The position numbers and the translations under genes were made by a program. 5,378 nt of DNA from assembly GCA_027064565.1 (NCBI GenBank), contig JAMOPK010000399.1, positions 1 to 5,378 of the forward strand, read 5' to 3'. The notes beneath the pieces were generated by a model, which saw only the letters and a list, made by a program, of their open reading frames with translations, ran no database searches and was not told the origin of the DNA. Shown here piece by piece: positions 1 through 4,954 of the stretch; positions within the stretch are counted from its first letter, which is position 1, and the number at the start of each line of letters is the position of its first letter. The stretch is from Caldifarciminota bacterium (GTDB lineage Bacteria > Hydrothermota > Hydrothermia > B15-G9).

Positions 1-3000
1 TTCCACTCAGCGGGATCAACGACGAAAGAGATGTCGAGACGCTGGTCTTCGATGTGCTCAGGGAGCTGGTCAAAAACGCCGATGAGGATGTCAGGTCGCT
101 TTTCGACGACCGGAAATTCGTCCGGGAAATCCTGAAACACTGGCCCATCCTCCTGCTTTTCGACGCACTGGACGAGGCCGCACAACCCGTCAGACAGGGA
201 TTGTTGGACGGATTCGCAGATTTCGCTAAAAGCCATCCGAACGTTCGGACGGTAATCTCGATGCGTGTGGCAAACTTCAGGGAACTCCGCGTGCCTGAGG
301 AACTTCGCTCCACCTACGAGCTTATGCCGCTCACGGAGTCGAAAGACCGTCAAAACTTCATGAAGCTGTGGCTCGATAGGCTGAAAATCGACCATCCGAC
401 CATCCAGCCGCCGGAGCCGCAGGCGATTTTAGACGTAATCGAGCGCAAGCACGGCGCTCTCAAAAACTCGTTAGAAAACCCGTTGATGCTCAGGATGGCT
501 ATCGAGATGGCGTTCTTCGGCGGCCTCGAAACGTTGGAGAGGGCGAACACAAGGTCGAAACTTTACGAATTCCATGTCAATCGACTGTTTTTCAGGGCGC
601 TGGAGCGGTTGGGGCTGTTTAAAATCAAAAGGATCGACTGGAGAGGCAACCAGTTCGAGTTCGTCTATGAACCTGACGATGCGCAGTTGAACGAGCATGT
701 CGAAACCCTTTTGCCCGTTGTGATGGACTCCCTCAAAAACCTTTCGGTTGAGATGTTCCAGCATGGCGGACGGATCGCAAAGGGAGAGGCTGACAGGTTG
801 GCGGTGATCGGAAAGCTCAATGATACGCTCTCCAATTTCCAGTCTGGGCTGGAAAGCAGGTTGAAGGTCATGCCGCACCCCGGACTCGATTTTCTGCGTA
901 AGGATATGGGCGTGGTGGGCGAGGTCGGCGGCGACCTGTATTTCATGCACAAGACATTTCTCGAATACTTTTTCTCACAATGGCTTCGCGACAGGTGGCG
1001 TGAGAACAAAAAGGGGACATGGCGCTATCTGCGCGAATGTCTGCACAGTCCCGACATGAGGGAACCGATATTGTTGCTCGCCGGCTCACTGCAAGGCAAA
1101 GAATTTGAAGATTTCATCAGGAAAGTCATTCACGCAGGGAGCGACTACGAATACCTCTTTCATCGCGACCTTCTGATGGCCGGCCTCATCGCAGGGGAAA
1201 CGGGCTACAAAGGCAGGCTGAGGAATGAGATTGTCTCGAAAATGCCAGGGTGGCGGTGGGCGTGGAATGCGTGGGGCGGACTATGGCAAGATGTGGTTAT
1301 CTCCATGGATTACCCGAAAGAGATTGTCTCCGATCTGGTCGAGGCTTTGGAAGATGAGGATCCAGATGTCAGGTCTGCGGCAGTGCATATTCTCGGTTCG
1401 CTCAGAATCAGGGATAAGGAAGTTGTAATGAAAATAGTTGATAGGCTAGAAGATGAGAATTCAGGGGTTCGGAGAAAGGCGGTAGAAGCTCTCGGTTCGC
1501 TTGGCATCAAAGATAAAGAAGTAGTGATAAAATTACTTGAGAGACTGGAACATGAGGATTCAGGGGTGCGGAGTGCAGCAGTAGAAGCGCTCGATAAAGT
1601 AGGTATCGTGGATACAGAAGTGGTGATGAAAATAGTTGAGAAACTGGAGCATGAGGATTTGGAGGTCCGAGCTGCTGCAGTGGAAGCGCTTGGTAAGCTC
1701 GGGGTCAAAGATAAAGAAGTGGTGATGAAAATAGTTGAGAAACTGGAAGATGAGGATTCAGTGGTTCGGAATGCTGCAGTGGAAGCGCTTGGTAAGCTCG
1801 GGGTCAAAGATAAAGAAGTGGTGATGAAAATAGTTGAGGGACTGGAACATAAAGATTGGAGAATTCGAAATGCGGCGATATGGGCACTCGGTTTGATGGG
1901 CGTTAAGGATAGAGAAGTAGTGAAAAAAATAGTTGAGAAACTGGAAGATGAGGAAGATTTAGCTGTTCAGAACGCCGCCATAAATGCGTTAGGCAAAATC
2001 GGCATTAAGGATAAGCAAGTTGTTGTGAAAGGGATAACTAACAAGCTGGATCATAGAGATTGGAGAATTCGGACGGCAGCAATAGAAGCTCTGAGTAAGT
2101 TTGAAATTAATGATAAGGGGGTAGCAATAAAATTAGTCGAAAAACTTGAAGATAAAGAATGGCGTGTCCGTAATTTGGCCATAAATGCGTTAGGCAGAAT
2201 CGGCATTAAGGATAAGCAAGTTGTTGTGGAATTATTGAAAAAAATGGAATCAAGCCCCCAAGACTGGAGAGTCTTGTGGGGAACTATAAATGCATTTGGT
2301 AAACTCGGCATTAAGGATAAAGAAGTGGTAAAGAAAATAGCTGAGAGACTGGAAGATCAGGAGCCAGAGGTTCGATCTGCAGCGGTGGAAGTTCTCGGTT
2401 CGCTCGGAATCAGGGATAGGGATGTAGTGATGAAGATCGTTGATAAACTGGAAGATAAGGATTCGGGAGTTCGATGGGTGACAGTGTATGCGCTCGTTTC
2501 TCTCGGCATCAGAAATAGAGGTGTTGTGAAGAAAATACTTGAAAAACTGGAACACAAGAACTTGAATGTTCGGGATGCAGCATTGCATGTTCTCACTGAG
2601 TTAAGCGATGAATCTCAAATCTTGGAGAAAGTTATCAAGAAATACGGTCCGGAATGGAAACAAAGACTGAATTTTAAGTTAGCGGATTCAAAATTGGGTG
2701 AGATTTTGAGTACGGTTCTAAAAATTAAAGAAGTTGACCGTGAATCCCTTTACACTGTGTTACAGAAGCTTGCCGTTTTGAGGTGTCAAAAATCGATTGC
2801 CTTGTTTATCAGGCGGTGGAAAAGGTCTCTGGAGAGGAAAGGACTGTCATGGACCACGGTCAAAGAGGCTTTTATCGAGATATTCGATTCGCAGGTCGGA
2901 GATCTCATAGGCGGCGCTATCGGCGCAGCAATCTCAAACGGCATCGACCCGTTTAAAAAACTTTTCCCTACACTGCCCGGATGGCTGACTCAGGCGCTCA

Positions 3001-3086
3001 GCACCGCCGTCGGCTTCATCCTTTTCGCCTTCGTTTTCAACATAATGAGAAAACTCATCTTTGGAAATTCCAGAAAATCCGATTGA
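1..3086 (+). CDS. NACHT-type STAND NTPase with HEAT repeats and C-terminal membrane helix (5' end outside window)
   Basis: The reading frame is open to the left edge (first full codon at 3, 1027 codons visible, TGA at 3084-3086). The GTG at 54 is therefore unlikely to be the true start. Seen: a Walker B strand LLLFDALDEA with acidic residues at 162-176, typical of NACHT; a sensor-like TVISMR with Arg at 264-266; the NPLMLRMA segment near 480; and FMHKTFLEYFF around 942-971, the winged-helix motif ending many bacterial NACHT modules. A linker with REPILLLAGSL follows, then 13 HEAT-like repeats (1317-2615), a basic helical tail, a Gly/Ala-rich helix (2895-2936) and a hydrophobic helix (about 2985-3053). 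The P-loop must lie upstream. Family knowledge: STAND NTPases are signal-sensing oligomerising switches, and some bacterial NACHT proteins defend against phage. Inference: the HEAT array is the sensor or scaffold, and the tail is a membrane effector or anchor. The effector identity is unknown, because an N-terminal domain could also exist. No partner gene is visible downstream. Confidence 0.87.
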   Translation, partial: PLSGINDERDVETLVFDVLRELVKNADEDVRSLFDDRKFVREILKHWPILLLFDALDEAAQPVRQGLLDGFADFAKSHPNVRTVISMRVANFRELRVPEELRSTYELMPLTESKDRQNFMKLWLDRLKIDHPTIQPPEPQAILDVIERKHGALKNSLENPLMLRMAIEMAFFGGLETLERANTRSKLYEFHVNRLFFRALERLGLFKIKRIDWRGNQFEFVYEPDDAQLNEHVETLLPVVMDSLKNLSVEMFQHGGRIAKGEADRLAVIGKLNDTLSNFQSGLESRLKVMPHPGLDFLRKDMGVVGEVGGDLYFMHKTFLEYFFSQWLRDRWRENKKGTWRYLRECLHSPDMREPILLLAGSLQGKEFEDFIRKVIHAGSDYEYLFHRDLLMAGLIAGETGYKGRLRNEIVSKMPGWRWAWNAWGGLWQDVVISMDYPKEIVSDLVEALEDEDPDVRSAAVHILGSLRIRDKEVVMKIVDRLEDENSGVRRKAVEALGSLGIKDKEVVIKLLERLEHEDSGVRSAAVEALDKVGIVDTEVVMKIVEKLEHEDLEVRAAAVEALGKLGVKDKEVVMKIVEKLEDEDSVVRNAAVEALGKLGVKDKEVVMKIVEGLEHKDWRIRNAAIWALGLMGVKDREVVKKIVEKLEDEEDLAVQNAAINALGKIGIKDKQVVVKGITNKLDHRDWRIRTAAIEALSKFEINDKGVAIKLVEKLEDKEWRVRNLAINALGRIGIKDKQVVVELLKKMESSPQDWRVLWGTINAFGKLGIKDKEVVKKIAERLEDQEPEVRSAAVEVLGSLGIRDRDVVMKIVDKLEDKDSGVRWVTVYALVSLGIRNRGVVKKILEKLEHKNLNVRDAALHVLTELSDESQILEKVIKKYGPEWKQRLNFKLADSKLGEILSTVLKIKEVDRESLYTVLQKLAVLRCQKSIALFIRRWKRSLERKGLSWTTVKEAFIEIFDSQVGDLIGGAIGAAISNGIDPFKKLFPTLPGWLTQALSTAVGFILFAFVFNIMRKLIFGNSRKSD
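1673..1838 (+). repeat. 67-bp exact direct repeat at 99-bp offset inside the HEAT array
   Basis: Positions 1673-1739 and 1772-1838 are identical over 67 bases, with the second copy offset by exactly one 99-bp HEAT unit. The match spans the end of unit 4 and the start of unit 5 in one copy, and the end of unit 5 and the start of unit 6 in the other. A third, shorter match to the same segment begins near 1616. Third-codon positions are conserved as well, so this reflects a recent tandem duplication or gene conversion rather than selection on protein sequence alone. Confidence 0.9.
1977..2228 (+). repeat. 51-bp near-exact direct repeat at 201-bp offset (two-unit duplication)
   Basis: Positions 1977-2027 and 2178-2228 match over 51 bases with one difference (A versus G within the ggca[a/g]aatc stretch). 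The offset of 201 bases equals one 102-bp plus one 99-bp HEAT unit. The preceding units also pair up: units 6 and 8 share a gattggagaattcg string (near 1854 and 2057) encoding D-W-R-I-R. Together these indicate that units 6-7 and 8-9 arose by duplication of a two-unit block. Confidence 0.8.
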
Positions 3087-3106
3087 ACCTACGGACGCAC
3101 ATTGAC

Positions 3107-3136
3107 AGGCGAGACGCCCGCCCTACTATCGGCGGA
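3107..3136. repeat. GC-rich hairpin element after the NACHT gene
   Basis: Just after the stop codon, GGCG-AGA-CGCC forms a compact 4-bp stem with a 3-base loop. It is followed by cgccctacta and a second cggcgg block, so alternative pairings with the GGCG arm are possible. The GC content contrasts with the AT-rich DNA that follows. It could be a member of a dispersed intergenic repeat family or part of a transcript-end structure. One copy is not enough to decide. Confidence 0.3.
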
Positions 3137-3162
3137 GACTGTGCAAAAATCGCAACGGAGAC

Positions 3163-3195
3163 TCTAACAAAGCTTAACAAAAAGTTAGATTTTTT
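3163..3195 (+). terminator. Candidate weak rho-independent terminator of the NACHT gene
   Basis: TCTAAC at 3163-3168 can pair with GTTAGA at 3184-3189, followed directly by six T (3190-3195). The stem is AT-rich and the loop is 15 bases. A tighter alternative, TAAC-aaaaa-GTTA, uses the same right arm. The position, between the NACHT stop and the tRNA promoter, is right for a terminator, but the stem is weak. Confidence 0.4.
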
Positions 3196-3234
3196 GTAAA
3201 GTTCAACATCTCCTGGCAGTTTTACACCGACCGC

Positions 3235-3263
3235 TTGACAAAGGCAACGAGGTAACTTATAAA
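3235..3263 (+). promoter_or_regulatory. Sigma-70 type promoter for the tRNA pair
   Basis: A perfect -35 hexamer TTGACA (3235-3240), a 17-bp spacer and a -10 hexamer TATAAA (3258-3263, five of six to consensus) place the transcription start near 3270. This is about nine bases before the initiator tRNA. Such a near-consensus promoter fits a highly expressed stable-RNA operon. Confidence 0.8.
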
Positions 3264-3278
3264 TAAAATCCAATTCAT

Positions 3279-3352
3279 CGCGGGGTGGAGCAGTCAGGTA
3301 GCTCGCCGGGCTCATAACCCGGAGGTCGCCGGTTCAAATCCGGTCCCCGCTA
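3279..3352 (+). tRNA. Initiator tRNA-fMet (anticodon CAU)
   Basis: The 74-base sequence folds into a full cloverleaf with anticodon CAT at 3313-3315. Three initiator hallmarks are visible. C1 (3279) faces T72 (3351), so the first acceptor pair is absent. The D stem has A11:U24 (3289 with 3303). The anticodon stem carries consecutive G:C pairs next to the loop (CCGGG / CCCGG). The body closely resembles the bacterial initiator tRNA as I recall it for E. coli. The discriminator is A (3352) and CCA is not encoded, so CCA must be added by tRNA nucleotidyltransferase. It is the first gene of a two-tRNA unit; nine bases (3353-3361) separate it from the next. Confidence 0.95.
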
Positions 3353-3361
3353 TTAAAAATT

Positions 3362-3435
3362 GGCGGCGTAGCTCAGCTGGTTAGAGCAGCGGAATCATAA
3401 TCCGCGTGTCCGGGGTTCGAGTCCCTGCGCCGCCA
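3362..3435 (+). tRNA. tRNA with anticodon CAU (elongator Met, or Ile2 with lysidine)
   Basis: The 74-base cloverleaf has acceptor GGCGGCG/CGCCGCC, D arm GCTC...GAGC, anticodon stem GCGGA/TCCGC and T arm CGGGG-TTCGAGT-CCCTG (one G-T pair). The anticodon is CAT at 3396-3398. All acceptor pairs are formed, so it is not an initiator. CAU is used by both elongator tRNA-Met and the AUA-reading tRNA-Ile2, whose C34 is changed to lysidine by TilS. The acceptor pairs at positions 4 and 5 match neither E. coli type, so I leave this open, slightly favouring Met. Base 32 is A, which is uncommon. CCA is not encoded; six T follow directly (3436-3441) and may help end transcription. Confidence 0.92.
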
Positions 3436-3474
3436 TTTTTTCGTTCCTCTCCACCCCCCATCAATTTACACCAA

Positions 3475-4644
3475 TCAGTCGATCTCTTCGTTGCGGTATC
3501 GTATTTTCCCTTCCTGAATGGTCATATAGACGTCGAATTCCCTGTCCATGATGACGATATCGGCATCCTTTCCGACAGCAAGGATTCCTTTCCTTGATAG
3601 TCCCAGCACTTTGGCGGGGTTGAGAGAGGCCATCCTGACGGCATGGGTCAGGGGCACGCCGACTTTGTTCACCATGTTGGCCACAGCCCGGTCCATGGTC
3701 AACACACTACCTGCAAGCTTGCCGCCGGGCAGAAACGCCTTGCCGTCCCTCACTTCTATTTTCTGATCCGAGAAGACGTATTCCCCATCTGGCATGCCAC
3801 ACGCCTTTATCGCATCGGATATCAGAAGGATGCCCGTGTGTCCCTTAAGCTTGTAAAGCAGTTTCATCACGGCAGGGTGGACGTGATAGCCGTCGGCTAT
3901 CAGCTGAACCTTCAGCTCGTCTCTGAGAAATGCAGCGGTGAGCACGCCCGGATTCCTGTGGTGCATGGGCTGCATTGCGTTGAATATGTGGGTCACCTGA
4001 GCGGCACCGTTGTCTATCGCTACCTCGATCGTCTCGTAGTCCGATTTCGAATGCCCGATCGAGGGAACTATACCGTGCATTGAGGCATCCCTGACTATCC
4101 TCATTGCACCGGGGACTTCTGGAGCGATTGTCATGAGTTTCACGAAGCCGTGTCCGGCGTCCCTGAGCGTCAGCCAGTCGTCCATGTTGGGCCTCCAGAT
4201 GTAGTCTTCCTTGAGCGCCCCGTGCATCTCAGGGTTTATGAACGGGCCTTCAAGATGGATTCCGAGTATCGAAGGGTCAGCCTCCCCCCATTCCATATAG
4301 GACACGAGCCGCCTGACATCGCTTATGAGTTCCTCTTTGGGCTTCGTGTAAAGCGTTGCCAGCAGGCCTGTTGTCCCGTGTTTGATGTAAAAATCCGCAA
4401 TCATTGAAAGGGTTTCCGGGTTGACCTCCGTGAAATCGTGGCCCACGGCACCGTGAACGTGCAGGTCGATGAATCCCGGCACAGCTATTTTCCCGGCAAG
4501 ATCAAAGGTCTTGATGCTGTCGGGCAGCGAGATGTCGTCGGCTCTGCCCAATTCCGATATCTTTTTGCCTTCGATGATGATAACCCCGTTTTCCACAATG
4601 CGAAACGGAGTCACTATCCGCAGGTTCTTGAGAGCAAATTTCAT
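3475..4644 (-). CDS. nagA: N-acetylglucosamine-6-phosphate deacetylase
   Basis: Cytoplasmic amidohydrolase converting N-acetylglucosamine-6-phosphate to glucosamine-6-phosphate and acetate, in amino-sugar use and cell-wall recycling. The 389 residues match the usual family length. Seen in order: a small N-terminal beta domain; PGFIDLHVHG with H62 and H64; IHLEGPF with E132 as metal ligand; IGHS with H198; THIFNAM with H219 (both metal ligands); ADGYHVHP with H254 as the likely substrate-binding His; ISDAI with D277 as catalytic acid/base; LAGSVLTMD for sugar binding; and a C-terminal NPAKVLGL...GKDADIVIMD stretch. All key residues are present. The HxH pair is intact, as in NagA types able to hold two metals, unlike E. 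coli NagA, where it is replaced. The ATG at 4642-4644 is preceded by a run of six G (minus strand). The gene stands alone on its strand here; no nagB or transporter is in view. Confidence 0.95.
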   Translation of the reverse strand: MKFALKNLRIVTPFRIVENGVIIIEGKKISELGRADDISLPDSIKTFDLAGKIAVPGFIDLHVHGAVGHDFTEVNPETLSMIADFYIKHGTTGLLATLYTKPKEELISDVRRLVSYMEWGEADPSILGIHLEGPFINPEMHGALKEDYIWRPNMDDWLTLRDAGHGFVKLMTIAPEVPGAMRIVRDASMHGIVPSIGHSKSDYETIEVAIDNGAAQVTHIFNAMQPMHHRNPGVLTAAFLRDELKVQLIADGYHVHPAVMKLLYKLKGHTGILLISDAIKACGMPDGEYVFSDQKIEVRDGKAFLPGGKLAGSVLTMDRAVANMVNKVGVPLTHAVRMASLNPAKVLGLSRKGILAVGKDADIVIMDREFDVYMTIQEGKIRYRNEEID

Positions 4645-4647
4645 GTT

Positions 4648-4653
4648 CCCCCC
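4648..4653 (-). promoter_or_regulatory. Ribosome binding site of nagA (G6 tract)
   Basis: On the minus strand the start codon is preceded by GGGGGG and then three bases (AAC). This lacks the central A of the usual GGAGG and sits closer than usual, but it is the only purine-rich tract and supports the chosen ATG. Confidence 0.5.
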
Positions 4654-4664
4654 TTTTCAGGGCA

Positions 4665-4695
4665 ACTATGGTGATGGCAAACAGCAACATGTCAA
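4665..4695 (-). promoter_or_regulatory. Candidate sigma-70 promoter of nagA
   Basis: On the minus strand a perfect TTGACA (4695-4690) is followed after 19 bases by CATAGT (4670-4665, four of six to consensus). The spacer is longer than the ideal 17, so the match is only moderate. It would give a short leader of roughly a dozen bases before the ATG. Confidence 0.35.
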
Positions 4696-4792
4696 GGGTT
4701 GATGAGAATAGTCAAAAAGTCTCTGAAATTTCAAGTAAACGTTTTTTCAAATTTTCGGGCATTTTGAGAGCGGTTCCCTAATTTTTGTTTGC

Positions 4793-4854
4793 CTCGTAGA
4801 ACGAGATTTGAGGTCGATTTGTCCTGCAAGCTTCGCTTATGGTTCGCAGAACGA
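4793..4854. repeat. Pair of small inverted repeats sharing TCG-Y-AGAACGA
   Basis: This lies within the 310-base divergent intergenic region (4645-4954). CTCGT-AGA-ACGAG (4793-4805) forms a 5-bp stem with a 3-base loop. The same core recurs as TCGCAGAACGA at 4844-4854, against TCGTAGAACGA at 4794-4804, and can form a 4-bp stem. The 50-base spacing is not a clean multiple of a helical turn. These might be protein sites, remnants of a repeat family, or chance. No convincing gene is present in this intergenic stretch. Confidence 0.3.
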
Positions 4855-4885
4855 AACAGCCATGCTGAACCCAATAAGCAAAATC

Positions 4886-4906
4886 CGAAAGGGATTTCGT
4901 TATAAT
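4886..4906 (+). promoter_or_regulatory. Candidate -10 element with upstream palindrome, for the LolA-like gene
   Basis: A perfect TATAAT lies at 4901-4906, about 50 bases before the ATG at 4955. No good -35 hexamer is found 16-18 bases upstream, and there is no extended -10 TG. CGAAA-GGGA-TTTCG (4886-4899), a 5-bp inverted repeat, abuts the -10 on its upstream side. This could be a site for an activator or repressor, which would fit a promoter lacking a -35. Confidence 0.4.
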
Positions 4907-4909
4907 ACC

Positions 4910-4932
4910 CACAGAGGACCGATAGCTCTGTG
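4910..4932. repeat. 7-bp inverted repeat in the leader of the LolA-like gene
   Basis: CACAGAG (4910-4916) and CTCTGTG (4926-4932) are perfect inverted copies separated by nine bases. They begin three bases after the -10 candidate, so the repeat covers the expected transcription start. It would be an operator in DNA or a 5' hairpin in the transcript, ending 11 bases before the ribosome binding site. Confidence 0.5.
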
Positions 4933-4943
4933 CGACACAACAT

Positions 4944-4949
4944 GGAGGG
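4944..4949 (+). promoter_or_regulatory. Ribosome binding site of the LolA-like gene
   Basis: GGAGGG (4944-4949) lies five bases before the ATG at 4955, an ideal Shine-Dalgarno placement. It favours this ATG over the second in-frame ATG at 4964. Confidence 0.8.
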
Positions 4950-4954
4950 ACATC

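Larger units (their letters stand above)
1317..2615 (+). repeat. 13 tandem HEAT-like repeats encoded in about 99-bp units
   Basis: Thirteen units follow each other without linkers, each starting near K-E-V-V and ending G-I-K-D. The starts are 1317, 1416, 1515, 1614, 1713, 1812, 1911, 2013, 2115, 2214, 2319, 2418 and 2517. Ten units are 33 residues, units 7 and 8 are 34, and unit 10 is 35. The consensus is roughly KEVVMKIVEKLEDED, then xVRxAAVEALGKLGIKD. It has the acidic residue and the Arg at unit position 19 expected of HEAT/PBS-lyase-like helix pairs. Each unit should form two antiparallel helices, stacking into a superhelical solenoid used for protein or ligand binding. Unit 13 is the most diverged at its end (TELSDES) and acts as the cap. 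Sequence similarity among units is much higher than usual for HEAT proteins, indicating recent expansion. Confidence 0.9.

Noticed and set aside
54..56. GTG as the start codon of the NACHT gene
   Set aside because: The frame is open upstream to the window edge, and a NACHT domain needs a P-loop before the visible Walker B; no fitting ribosome site precedes this GTG.
471..950. 159-codon minus-strand frame inside the NACHT region
   Set aside because: It lies wholly opposite a clearly coding frame with family motifs, its product resembles nothing I recognise, and it has no ribosome site I can see.
1310..1807. 165-codon minus-strand frame opposite the HEAT repeats
   Set aside because: The product is a Ser/Thr-rich periodic string that is simply the mirror of the 99-bp repeat, so it stays open because of repeat composition.
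1317..2615. CRISPR-like array, because of regular repeats of about 99 bp
   Set aside because: The repeats are in frame, without unique spacers, and encode HEAT-like helix pairs.
3221..3472. TTTACACC at 3221-3228 and 3465-3472 flanking the tRNA pair as attachment-like direct repeats
   Set aside because: Only eight bases match, one copy is in the promoter region and no integrase is visible; chance is sufficient.
3643..4083. 146-codon plus-strand frame inside nagA
   Set aside because: It is fully antisense to nagA, which carries all its catalytic motifs; the frame has no domain signature.
4731..4943. 70-codon minus-strand frame in the divergent intergenic region
   Set aside because: It overlaps the candidate promoter and hairpin of the LolA-like gene, has no ribosome site I can see, and the product looks like translated non-coding DNA.
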